Positions 6,826 to 14,426 of a stretch of DNA of 20,074 nucleotides are shown in pieces. Below the pieces are notes generated by a model that was given only the letters and a program-made list of their open reading frames with translations, did not search any database and was not told where the DNA came from. The DNA comes from Deltaproteobacteria bacterium RBG_16_54_18 (GTDB taxonomy: Bacteria > Desulfobacterota > B13-G15 > RBG-16-54-18): positions 1 through 20,074 of the forward strand of contig MGQT01000109.1 of NCBI GenBank assembly GCA_001797935.1, written 5' to 3'. Numbering within the stretch: position 1 is the stretch's first letter; every line of letters starts with the position of its first letter. The position numbers and the translations under genes are program-made.

Positions 6826-9192
6826 TTAGCGCAATTCAACAACTGTTACCGCCAGCCCGCCTTCATTGAGTTCCCCACCCCGGAACCCCCGGACCCACTG
6901 GTGCCCCTTCAGGTGACCCTGGATTGCCTCCCGCAGCCTGCCGGAGCCGATGCCGTGGATGATGTGGACGCGGTCATGCTCCTGCATGAGGGCGTCATCG
7001 AGAAACTTATCCACCTGGGGGAGGGCCTCCTCTACCCTGAGGCCGATCACATTCAGTTCGCTGTACATCGCCCGTTCCGAGGTCGCAACCGAGGCGTGAT
7101 AGGCCACCGCTTGTCTGCCCTGCCTTCCCGTCTCCGTGCCATGGGAAATTAATCGTAACTCCTCCAACGGAGCCTTGACCCTGATCCCGCCGAGGGAAAT
7201 CTCTGCCCGCGCGAGATCAGGCGAAAGTCCCTCCACCACCCCTTCTTTGCCGAGGGAAATGACCTCCACCCAATCCCCCTCGGAGAGTTCCCCGCCGCCG
7301 GCGCGCGGCCGCTCGTGAATAAAGTGACCCTTAAAATCCGCCTGTATCCGTTTGACCTCACCCTTGAACGCGGAGGGTGCACCTTTCCCCTCCTCCGCCT
7401 TCTTCAAGACCTCGCGGAGACGTGCCTCCAGGGTATGGATGATTCTCTTGCCATCTTCCTCGGCCTTGTCGATGATCCGCTTCTTTCTCGCGCGGATCTC
7501 TTCGGCAGCGTGCCGTACGCGCTCGTGCTCCCGCGCGGCCCGTTCTCGTGACCGGCTCGTCTCGGCCCGCTCAACCTCGAGGTCGTGGTGCAGGTGTTCC
7601 AGCCTCCCCATGAGCTCTTCGAGCTGGCCGTGTACCTCGTCCTGATAGCCCCGTGCACCTGCCAGGATTTCTTTCGCAAGCCCCAATCGCTCGGCGATCA
7701 GGAGGGTCTGGCTCGTCCCCGGCCTCCCGTAGAGGAGACGATAGGTCGGCTGCAAGGTGTCCTGGTCGAACTCCACGGCCACATTGACCACCCCCTCGTG
7801 ACGGTAGGCATAGGCCTTGAGGGGGTTGAAGTGGCTGGTAACCACTGCATAGCACCCCCGCTCCCGGAGGTAATCCAAGAGCCCCATGGCCAGTGCCGCA
7901 CCCTGGGAGTACTCTGTCCCGACCCCTATCTCGTCAATGAGGAGCAGGACGGTATGGTCAATACCTGCCAGTACGCGATTGAGCCACTGGACAAAGGAAG
8001 AAAAGGTGCTCAGGTGCGCCTGGAGATCCTGCGCATCCCCGATAAAGGCGAAAATTTCCGTAAAGAGCGTCAGCTCGCTGTCTGCGGCAGCGGGAATGTG
8101 CAAGCCCGCCTGCGCCATCAAGGATAAGAGGCCCAGGGTCTTCAGGGCAACGGTCTTCCCTCCGGTATTGGCCCCGCTGATGACGAGTATCCGTTGATTC
8201 CGGTCGAGGGTGAGATCAATGGGGACTACCTCGCCACCCCGGCCTTCCAACGCGGCCTGTACCAGGAGGGGGTGCCTCGCGGCCATGAGCCGTACCCGCC
8301 CCTCGGTATTTAACCGGGGGGGGATGCCGTGCAGATAGCAACTCAAGCGGGCCTTGGCGGAGATGGCATCAACCCTCCCCTGCAGGGCCGCGTCACTGAG
8401 CAGTTCGCCATGAAGCCCCCTGACCAGGTCACTCAGCCTTCCAAGGACCTTTTCCTCCTCTTCTTTTTCTTCTCTCACAAGGACATTTAATTCATTGTTG
8501 AGCTCAACGACCTCCAGGGGCTCGACATAGAGGCTCGCGCGGGATTGCGATGCGTCATGCACGATCCCTTTGAGCCGCCCCTTGCCATCGGCCCTGATCA
8601 GGATCACGGATCGGCCGTTGCGTTGCGTGATCACTTCGTCTTGCAGGACGTCCTTTAGCTCCGTGCGGCGCAAGAGGGCCTCCAGCCTTTCCTGGATGAC
8701 CTCCCTCACCCGTTTCATCTCCCGGCGGACCGCCTTGAGTTCGGGGCTGGCGGCATCATAGATCTCGCCCGCTGGTGCTATGGCACGCTCGATCTCCTGA
8801 AACAATATGCTCGGGGCGGCGAATGCCTCTCCTATCCCCTTGAGGGAGGAATATCGCTCGTCCAGGCCGCGGAAAAAACGCTTCAGGGCATGGGAGGCAC
8901 GAGCAGAGACCGCCGCCGCCAACAAATCGTGCGGCGGGAGTATGGCCCCCTCCACGCGTGCCCTCTCAAGGATGGAATCGAGGTCGACGATCCCCGCCAG
9001 GGGTAGCTCAGTTCCTCCCTCGATGACTTCCTTCAGGGCGGTTACCTCGGCGAGAAGCCGCTCCACCGCAACGGGATCGGTGAGGGGACGGAGCCGCTCA
9101 CATTCCCTCCTCCCCAGGTCCGAAGCGGCAAATCCCCTGAGGAGGCTCACGATCTCATGGTACTCGAGCGAGGAGAGTGTGTGGGCATCCAT
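6826..9192 (-). CDS. mutS2: MutS2 family ATPase/endonuclease with Smr domain
   Basis: MutS2 acts on branched or recombination DNA and, in Bacillus, on collided ribosomes. Numbering from ATG 9192 (788 aa, like the 785-aa B. subtilis protein): core and clamp helices 1-320; Walker A GANTGGKT (about 340-347); Walker B LLLIDEIGVGTE (about 417-427); a long coiled coil (about 520-600); a KOW-like segment ELSEGDWVEVISLGKEGVVE; and a C-terminal Smr domain (about 711-788) with HGIGSG. The Smr LDLRG motif reads LNVIG, so nuclease activity may be altered. A longer frame to ATG 9261 adds 23 residues with only about half G/C at third positions and no good Shine-Dalgarno, while MDAHTLSSLEYHEI is the normal MutS2 beginning. 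Second in the operon. Start uncertain, identity sure. Confidence 0.93.
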   Translation of the reverse strand: MDAHTLSSLEYHEIVSLLRGFAASDLGRRECERLRPLTDPVAVERLLAEVTALKEVIEGGTELPLAGIVDLDSILERARVEGAILPPHDLLAAAVSARASHALKRFFRGLDERYSSLKGIGEAFAAPSILFQEIERAIAPAGEIYDAASPELKAVRREMKRVREVIQERLEALLRRTELKDVLQDEVITQRNGRSVILIRADGKGRLKGIVHDASQSRASLYVEPLEVVELNNELNVLVREEKEEEEKVLGRLSDLVRGLHGELLSDAALQGRVDAISAKARLSCYLHGIPPRLNTEGRVRLMAARHPLLVQAALEGRGGEVVPIDLTLDRNQRILVISGANTGGKTVALKTLGLLSLMAQAGLHIPAAADSELTLFTEIFAFIGDAQDLQAHLSTFSSFVQWLNRVLAGIDHTVLLLIDEIGVGTEYSQGAALAMGLLDYLRERGCYAVVTSHFNPLKAYAYRHEGVVNVAVEFDQDTLQPTYRLLYGRPGTSQTLLIAERLGLAKEILAGARGYQDEVHGQLEELMGRLEHLHHDLEVERAETSRSRERAAREHERVRHAAEEIRARKKRIIDKAEEDGKRIIHTLEARLREVLKKAEEGKGAPSAFKGEVKRIQADFKGHFIHERPRAGGGELSEGDWVEVISLGKEGVVEGLSPDLARAEISLGGIRVKAPLEELRLISHGTETGRQGRQAVAYHASVATSERAMYSELNVIGLRVEEALPQVDKFLDDALMQEHDRVHIIHGIGSGRLREAIQGHLKGHQWVRGFRGGELNEGGLAVTVVELR

Positions 9193-9305
9193 TTCCCGAG
9201 CGATTTCCTCTGGTATCTTCGGTGCTACCCCCTGAGCAAATACGGTGCTAGGTACCATCACGACGACGGTGGTTTCCGCTGCGTAACAACGGAGCTCCCG
9301 ATCAG

Positions 9306-9749
9306 CTATCCTGCCAGCCGCTTACGAACCAGCTCGTTGACCGCCTTCCCGTCAGCCCTGCCGGCGATGCGGGGCATGAGGATCTTCATTACCTTACCTA
9401 TATCTGGCAGGGCGGTGGCCCCTGACTCCTCTACGGCCTTGGCTATCTCAACCTCTAATGCCTCGGGAGTCAGCGGTAGGGGAAGAAAGGCCTGGAGGAC
9501 TTCCAACTCTCGTTCCTCCTTTGCCACCAGGTCATCTCGCTGGCCGACCTTAAACTGCTCGATGGATTCCTTACCTTTTTTTATCAATCCCGAAATGACC
9601 TGGATCTCTTCTTCCTTGGATAATTCCCTGCGCAAATCTTTGGCTTTGTTTTGCACAGCTGCCACGGCCAAGCGGATAATTGAAAGCCTCGCTTTATCTT
9701 TCTCCTTAGCGGCCTGTTTCATCGCCTCCATTAATTGCCCCGTAATCAC
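9306..9749 (-). CDS. yqeY: GatB/YqeY domain protein
   Basis: A 147-aa protein of the YqeY family, related to the tRNA-binding tail of the GatB amidotransferase subunit. It is often encoded beside rpsU, dnaG and rpoD; its exact function is unknown. All-helical: residues 1-95 (MITGQLMEAMKQAAKEKDKA, IIRLAVAAVQNKAKD, then KGKESIEQFKVGQRDDL and FLPLPLTPEALE) form the N-terminal bundle, and 96-147 the small GatB-like tail (IGKVMKILMPRIAGRADGKAVNELVRKRL). GTG 9749 has AGGAG 10 nt upstream; an ATG six codons in is a weaker alternative. It is first in the operon behind a strong promoter. The rpsU gene often found before it is absent here. Confidence 0.93.
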   Translation of the reverse strand: MITGQLMEAMKQAAKEKDKARLSIIRLAVAAVQNKAKDLRRELSKEEEIQVISGLIKKGKESIEQFKVGQRDDLVAKEERELEVLQAFLPLPLTPEALEVEIAKAVEESGATALPDIGKVMKILMPRIAGRADGKAVNELVRKRLAG

Positions 9750-9778
9750 GATAATTGCACTCCTGAGAGATCGTATTT

Positions 9779-9794
9779 ACTTAAATGTTTAAGT
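9779..9794. promoter_or_regulatory. palindromic operator candidate at the yqeY promoter
   Basis: ACTTAAATGTTTAAGT: perfect 7-bp arms around a 2-bp centre, overlapping the -10 element and the predicted start site of the yqeY-mutS2-dnaG-rpoD promoter. A dimeric repressor here would control the whole operon (inference). Confidence 0.5.
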
Positions 9795-9819
9795 ATAACA
9801 TCATAAAATAAAAAGTCAA
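9792..9819 (-). promoter_or_regulatory. sigma-70 promoter for yqeY-mutS2-dnaG-rpoD
   Basis: On the minus strand: TTGACT (9819-9814), 16-bp spacer, TATACT (9797-9792). The predicted start is near 9785, with a leader of about 36 nt before GTG 9749. No other good promoter is evident within the compact operon. Confidence 0.75.
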
Positions 9820-9821
9820 TT

Positions 9822-9850
9822 GTTCTCTAAGCGTTCTCTAAGCGTTAAGC
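9822..9850. repeat. 11-bp tandem repeat next to the operon promoter
   Basis: GTTCTCTAAGC occurs twice head to tail (9822-9832, 9833-9843), followed by a shortened copy GTTAAGC (9844-9850). It lies just upstream of the -35 of the minus-strand promoter, on one helical repeat spacing, as expected for activator sites, although replication slippage would give the same pattern. Confidence 0.55.
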
Positions 9851-9936
9851 ATATACTATCACAAAATAGTCGGTCGTGAGTGTATACTGGGGTCGCTGTT
9901 GGCAGCTACCCTCCTTTTTCGCTACCGGCTTCGCAG

Positions 9937-9965
9937 TTGACAGCCGGCCGTGGGAACGGTACAAT
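9937..9965 (+). promoter_or_regulatory. sigma-70 promoter for nfeD-slipin
   Basis: TTGACA (9937-9942), a 17-bp spacer and TACAAT (9960-9965), close to consensus. The start near 9972 gives a leader of about 58 nt. An inverted repeat CCGGCT (9925-9930) / AGCCGG (9942-9947) brackets the -35 and could be an operator. Confidence 0.75.
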
Positions 9966-10030
9966 TCACAAAATCGAACAAAATCCGCATTGAGGCGCCG
10001 TTGAAAGAGAAAGTGCTGAGAGGGAACGTG

Positions 10031-11308
10031 TTGAAAAAAATAGTGCTCGCGTTGTTATTCGTTACGGCACTCATCACGTCTGCCTCTGCAGAGGGCACGG
10101 GTATCTATCTCCTCAAGGTCGATGGGACCATCAATCCTGCCACTGCCGGATATATCGTTAAGGGCATTGATAAGGTCGAGCGGGAGGGGGCTATTTGTGT
10201 GGTGATCCAGCTGGACACGCCCGGGGGGCTCATGGAGTCGATGCGCACCATTGTCAAACGTATCCTCGGTGCACGGCTTCCTGTCATTGTGTACGTGGCG
10301 CCAGGCGGCTCCCGGGCTGCTTCTGCCGGGGTCTTTATCACCCTGGCCGGGCATGTCGCCGCCATGGCGCCGGGGACCAATATCGGCGCCGCCCACCCCG
10401 TCAATATGGGTGAAAAGATAGACAAAACGATGGAGGCAAAGATCCTCAACGACACCGTTGCCTATATCAAGACCATCGCCAAGCAGCGGGGGAGAAACGA
10501 GCAGTGGGCGGAAAAGGCGGTGCGGGAGAGCGTTTCGGTGCATGAGGATGAGGCCCTGCGGTTGCACGTCATTGACCTTATCTCACCCAGCCTGGAAGAT
10601 CTCCTCGGCAAGATAGACGGCAGGAAGATAGCGATCGCGCCCGGAACGGTACTGACCCTTGCGACAAAGGGGGTCGGGGTCAAAACCATACCGATGTCCT
10701 TTCGGGACAAGCTTCTCTCCATTTTGTCCGATCCGAACATCGTGTATATACTGTTCATGCTCGGTGTCTTTGGACTCCTTGCAGAATTCAGTCGGCCCGG
10801 GGCGATTTTCCCCGGTGTCATCGGCGGAATTTGTCTCATCTTGGCCTTCTTCTCCTTTCAGACGCTCCCGATCAATTACGCCGGGATTGCGTTGATCCTC
10901 TTGGGGATCGTCATGTTCATCGCCGAGATCAAGATTACCAGCTATGGCATCCTCTCCATTGGAGGGGTGATATCCATCCTCTTGGGTTCTGTCATGCTCA
11001 TCGATAGTCCGGCCGAATTCCTCAGGATCTCATTTTTCAGAGTGATCCTTCCGGTGGTCGTAGTCAGCGCGGCCTTTTTTCTTTTTGCCCTGACTATGGT
11101 GGTACGCGCCCACCGCCGCCGCCCGACCACCGGCAAGGAGGGGCTCATCGGCTCATCAGGGGTCGTCACGACTGATCTGGATCCCGAAGGGGTCGTGGAG
11201 ATACGCGGTGAACTCTGGAGCGCCATCGCGGAGAGGAAAATTAAGGCCGGTGAGAAGGTACGGGTACAGGAAATGGAAGGCATGAAGGTAAAAGTGTCAA
11301 AGATATAA
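10031..11308 (+). CDS. nfeD: NfeD-family membrane ClpP-class serine protease
   Basis: A membrane protease thought to trim membrane proteins such as its partner stomatin. A signal peptide (MKKIVLALLFVTALITSASA) is followed by a periplasmic ClpP-like domain (about 22-215) with LDTPGGLMESMR and the nucleophile motif RAASAG (Ser98), plus a probable general base Lys137 in MEAK. These positions agree closely with the Ser97/Lys138 dyad known for Pyrococcus PH1510. About five membrane helices follow (235-360), then a cytoplasmic OB-fold NfeD domain (about 369-425). The frame opens at GTG 9950, but the promoter -10 lies at 9960-9965, so that start would not be transcribed. TTG 10031, or GTG 10028 adding one residue, follows GAGAGGGA and yields a proper signal peptide. 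It is 27 nt ahead of its slipin partner. Confidence 0.93.
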   Translation: MKKIVLALLFVTALITSASAEGTGIYLLKVDGTINPATAGYIVKGIDKVEREGAICVVIQLDTPGGLMESMRTIVKRILGARLPVIVYVAPGGSRAASAGVFITLAGHVAAMAPGTNIGAAHPVNMGEKIDKTMEAKILNDTVAYIKTIAKQRGRNEQWAEKAVRESVSVHEDEALRLHVIDLISPSLEDLLGKIDGRKIAIAPGTVLTLATKGVGVKTIPMSFRDKLLSILSDPNIVYILFMLGVFGLLAEFSRPGAIFPGVIGGICLILAFFSFQTLPINYAGIALILLGIVMFIAEIKITSYGILSIGGVISILLGSVMLIDSPAEFLRISFFRVILPVVVVSAAFFLFALTMVVRAHRRRPTTGKEGLIGSSGVVTTDLDPEGVVEIRGELWSAIAERKIKAGEKVRVQEMEGMKVKVSKI

Positions 11309-11335
11309 AAATAAATTAACGTAAGGAGGAATACT

Positions 11336-12097
11336 ATGTATGCATGGATAATTATCATAGGTATTTTTATTGTCTTTATATTGCCCTCTGCCGTCAAGGT
11401 ATGCCGGGAGTATGAACGGGGTGTTATCTTTCGCCTTGGCAGGCTCGTGGGGGCCAGGGGTCCGGGGCTTTTCTTAATCATCCCCGGCATCGAAAAGATG
11501 GTGAGGATTACTTTAAGGACCGTGGTCCTTGATGTCCCCCCCCAGGACGTTATCACCAAGGACAATGTCTCTATCAAGGTCAATGCCGTGATTTATTTTC
11601 GCGTGATGTCGCCACAGGACGCGGTAGTCCAGGTGGAGGATTATCTCTATGCCACGAGTCAACTGGCCCAGACGACGCTTCGCAGTATCGTAGGGCAGGC
11701 GGAACTCGACGAGATCCTGGCGGAGCGGGAAAAGATCAACCACAAGCTCCAGGGCATCCTCGATAAGCAGACCGATATCTGGGGAATCAAGATATCCATG
11801 GTGGAAATCAAGCACATCGACCTTCCGCAGGAGATGCAGCGGGCCATGGCGAAACAGGCCGAGGCCGAGCGGGAGCGGCGGGCCAAGGTCATTAACTCCG
11901 AGGGTGAATACCAGGCAGCCCAGAGGCTCGCCGACGCCGCTCTTATCATCGAGAAACATCCCATAGCCTTGCAGTTGCGGTTCCTGCAGACCCTGCGCGA
12001 GGTCGCGGCGGAAAACAACTCAACCACCCTCTTCCCGATACCTATTGACCTCTTTGAGCCCTTTCTCAGGAAGGTCGTCGGCGGGAAGGAAAAGTAA
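11336..12097 (+). CDS. slipin / stomatin-like SPFH-domain membrane protein
   Basis: A 253-aa stomatin homologue. An N-terminal membrane hairpin (about 2-20, AWIIIIGIFIVFILPSAV) is followed by the SPFH/PHB domain (EYERGVIFRLGRLVGARGPG through DLPQEMQRAMAKQAEAERERR, about 25-185). A helical oligomerisation stretch (about 170-215) and a conserved C-terminal hydrophobic end (TTLFPIPIDLFEPF) complete it. Slipins form large rings in membrane microdomains, and in Pyrococcus the NfeD-type protease cleaves the C-terminal hydrophobic part of its slipin. The AAGGAGGA Shine-Dalgarno sits ahead of ATG 11336, 27 nt after nfeD, so the two are co-transcribed and probably act as a membrane-quality unit. Closest in style to the prokaryotic slipin p-stomatin group. 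Confidence 0.93.
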   Translation: MYAWIIIIGIFIVFILPSAVKVCREYERGVIFRLGRLVGARGPGLFLIIPGIEKMVRITLRTVVLDVPPQDVITKDNVSIKVNAVIYFRVMSPQDAVVQVEDYLYATSQLAQTTLRSIVGQAELDEILAEREKINHKLQGILDKQTDIWGIKISMVEIKHIDLPQEMQRAMAKQAEAERERRAKVINSEGEYQAAQRLADAALIIEKHPIALQLRFLQTLREVAAENNSTTLFPIPIDLFEPFLRKVVGGKEK

Positions 12098-12194
12098 GCG
12101 GCTAAAGATGCGGGTGCCGTCGAAAAGAGCGGGCAGCGCGGCGCCGTCCCGATGGGAGTCATATACATAAGTATGAGGAGGTTGTTTAACGAAG

Positions 12195-13487
12195 ATGAAG
12201 GATTTTAAGCAGGCATACAAAACCGTTATGGACGATCACTTTCCCCCGGAGATGGTGATCCAATTTGGCAAGCAAACTCTCGTATATCGCAAGCGCGCCT
12301 GGAAGATCCCCGATGAGGGCACCGGCGAGCTCATTGAAAAAGGGCTCAGGTATGGCGAGAACCCGGGGCAGGAGGCTGCCCTCTATGAACTGGTCAACGG
12401 CAATCTTGTCCTCGGCGATTGCCGCTTTATCGAACCGGGCAACGGCTTGGTCAGCGCCATTACCGAAGAGGACATGTTACAGTCGGGCAAACATCCGGGG
12501 AAGACGAACCTGACCGATGCCGACAATGCCATGAATATCTTGAAGTTCCTCACCAAAAAACCGGCGGCGGCCATTATGAAACACAACAATCCCTGCGGTG
12601 TGGCATACGGCAAGACCCTGGTCGAGGCCTATGACAGGGCGAACAAGGCCGACCGGATCGCCGCCTTCGGCGGGTGCGCCGCCTTTAATCGTCCGATTGA
12701 CAAGGCAACTGCCGAGTTGATGGGTAAAAACTACCTGGAGGTAGTGGTTGCCCCGGACTACGAAGAAAGGGCCCTGGAGATCTTACGAACGAAAAAAAAT
12801 TTGCGGATCATCCGGATAGGTCGCATGGAGGCCCTGGAAGGCTATCGAACGCGTAGATTTGTCGATTTTAAATCCCTCATCGACGGGGGGATTATCGTCC
12901 AGCAATCGCCGCTCAATGCCGTTACGAGCGCACAGGACTTTAAGCCGGCAGTCGCCACCTATAAAGGCAAGGAGTACCATATCGAGCGCCTCCCCACCCA
13001 GGCTGAATATGAGGATATGCTCTTTGGCTGGTGCGTTGAGCAGGGGGTGACCTCTAATTCCGTGCTCTATGTAAAAGACGGGATAACCGTCGGCATCGGC
13101 ACGGGAGAACAGGACCGGGTGGGGGTGGCGGAAATCGCTGTCTTCAAGGCCTATACCAAATATGCCGACGCCCTCTGTTTTCGGCGCCATGGTATCCCGT
13201 ACAAGCAACTGGAACAAGAGATAGCGGCGGGGAAAAGAGACAGCGGAGAGAAACAGGAGATAGATAACGAGACTAAGAAGGCACGGGGAGGTATCAAGGG
13301 GGCCGTCATGATCTCCGATGCCTTCTTCCCCTTCCGCGACGGGGTAGAGGTCGGGATCAAGGAGGGGGTAACGGCACTAGTCCACCCCGGGGGATCGGAT
13401 CGGGACTTCGAGTCCATCGAGGCCTGTAACGAGGCCGATCCACAGGTCACCATGGTATTTACCGGTCAAAGGGCCTTTAAACACTAA
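12195..13487 (+). CDS. purH: stand-alone AICAR transformylase (purine biosynthesis), PurH C-terminal type
   Basis: Transfers a formyl group from 10-formyl-tetrahydrofolate to AICAR, the penultimate step to IMP. At 430 aa it lacks the roughly 190-residue MGS-like IMP cyclohydrolase domain that begins ordinary ~520-aa PurH. Seen: LRYGENPGQEAALY (about 51-64), NLTDADNAMNILKFL, the catalytic KHNNPCG motif (Lys-His) near residue 130, DRIAAFGGCAAFN, TSNSVLYVKDG, GTGEQDRVGVAEIA, and the C-terminal GAVMISDAFFPFRDGVEVG and ALVHPGGSDRD. The cyclohydrolase must be encoded elsewhere (PurH N-domain or PurO-like). ATG 12195 is the only possible start, since an in-frame TGA lies at 12174; the AGGAGG at 12176-12181 is 13 nt away, longer than usual. 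It lies about 100 nt after the slipin and 2 nt before the next gene. Confidence 0.9.
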   Translation: MKDFKQAYKTVMDDHFPPEMVIQFGKQTLVYRKRAWKIPDEGTGELIEKGLRYGENPGQEAALYELVNGNLVLGDCRFIEPGNGLVSAITEEDMLQSGKHPGKTNLTDADNAMNILKFLTKKPAAAIMKHNNPCGVAYGKTLVEAYDRANKADRIAAFGGCAAFNRPIDKATAELMGKNYLEVVVAPDYEERALEILRTKKNLRIIRIGRMEALEGYRTRRFVDFKSLIDGGIIVQQSPLNAVTSAQDFKPAVATYKGKEYHIERLPTQAEYEDMLFGWCVEQGVTSNSVLYVKDGITVGIGTGEQDRVGVAEIAVFKAYTKYADALCFRRHGIPYKQLEQEIAAGKRDSGEKQEIDNETKKARGGIKGAVMISDAFFPFRDGVEVGIKEGVTALVHPGGSDRDFESIEACNEADPQVTMVFTGQRAFKH

Positions 13488-13489
13488 TC

Positions 13490-14407
13490 ATGCCGGGAAA
13501 GAGCGACAAACAGAAACTCCAGAAGTTCATGGGTGACATCGAGACCATGAAGTATGAGGGGATCGATCATCAGCACCCGAAGTTTCTCGAATGGAAGAAG
13601 GAGGTGAGGACGACCATCAAGGGGATGTACGGAGAAGGCTCGCCGATTCTCAGCAGGTTTGACGAAGTAGGCTCGCGGCGTCGCGAGGAACGGATGTGGG
13701 AAGAAGAACTCGATCTCAAAGGTAAGAGCAAGGCCTCTTTTAAGGTTGATCTGGAGCAGGCGAGGACCATTCTGGAAGAAGCCCTGGAAGTGTCACAGTT
13801 CCTCGGCGAGGATGGCAAGGGGATCGATGAGGCGGAATTTATCAACACGGTAAGCAAGGGAGGCATGCAGGAAGTGGTGTTACCGCAAGCCGCACCGCAG
13901 GGAACAGACCAAGCGATAACGCCCGAGCCTTCACTCTTGCCGCCACTGGTACACGAGATACCTGCACCCTCCCCGCAGATATCGATTGAGATGCAGCCGC
14001 GTGAAGCGGTGCGCGAGCGGAAGCGAAAAAAAGACGTGCGCAAAAAGGAGATCCATGAGCTGCTGAACGAGTTGGATAAGGAAAAGAAGGACCTGGAAAA
14101 GGTCCAGACAACCATCGAAGAGGCCCTGGGGGAGGTATCCCAGCGCGGTGAAGAGGGGAGGATCGAAGGGCTGCTTCAACAATTAGAAGAGCAAATAAAA
14201 AACCCCGACGTAGAGATGCGCAAGGTCCAGAAGACCATGGAGGAGCTCTTACGCGTCAAGGGGAAGAAGGCCCTCCTGGAGCGTTTGACCCAGGAGACAA
14301 AAGATATGACCGTCCCCTGGATCAAGATCAAGGAGTTGATGCGGAGTGTATGGGAGATCGACAAGAAACTCTTGATCGATATGCTCCCTGATCTTCTGGA
14401 AGATTAA
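13490..14407 (+). CDS. coiled-coil protein of unknown function with internal repeats
   Basis: 305 aa, no family recognised. There is no signal peptide or membrane segment, so it is probably cytoplasmic. The N-terminal helical module (about 1-110) carries HPKFLEWKKEVRTTIKGMYGEGSP, a W-to-FG/YG spacing seen in small helical adaptor domains, though this resemblance is only impressionistic. A Pro-rich linker (about 130-170) leads to a very basic stretch (REAVRERKRKKDVRKK) and then charged coiled coils to the end. A related motif recurs: DLEQARTILEEAL (87-99), DLEKVQTTIEEAL (201-213) and MRKVQKTMEELL (243-254). ATG 13490 begins 2 nt after the purH stop with no clear Shine-Dalgarno, which implies translational coupling. 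It is convergent with the Yip1 gene. The function is open; a scaffold or nucleic-acid-associated role is possible from charge alone. Confidence 0.85.
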   Translation: MPGKSDKQKLQKFMGDIETMKYEGIDHQHPKFLEWKKEVRTTIKGMYGEGSPILSRFDEVGSRRREERMWEEELDLKGKSKASFKVDLEQARTILEEALEVSQFLGEDGKGIDEAEFINTVSKGGMQEVVLPQAAPQGTDQAITPEPSLLPPLVHEIPAPSPQISIEMQPREAVRERKRKKDVRKKEIHELLNELDKEKKDLEKVQTTIEEALGEVSQRGEEGRIEGLLQQLEEQIKNPDVEMRKVQKTMEELLRVKGKKALLERLTQETKDMTVPWIKIKELMRSVWEIDKKLLIDMLPDLLED

Positions 14408-14426
14408 AAAGCTTTTTCGGTGCACA

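Noticed and set aside
7585..8127. 180-codon plus-strand frame opposite mutS2
   Set aside because: GC-driven shadow of the Walker A/B region of mutS2.
10055..10567. 170-codon minus-strand frame opposite nfeD
   Set aside because: Mirrors the conserved ClpP-like domain of nfeD; composition rich in H, P, R and G without domain features.
14406..14417. AAAAAGCTTTTT palindrome between the two convergent genes at 14407/14427
   Set aside because: No loop or GC stem, so not a usable terminator hairpin; may be chance in a 19-bp gap.
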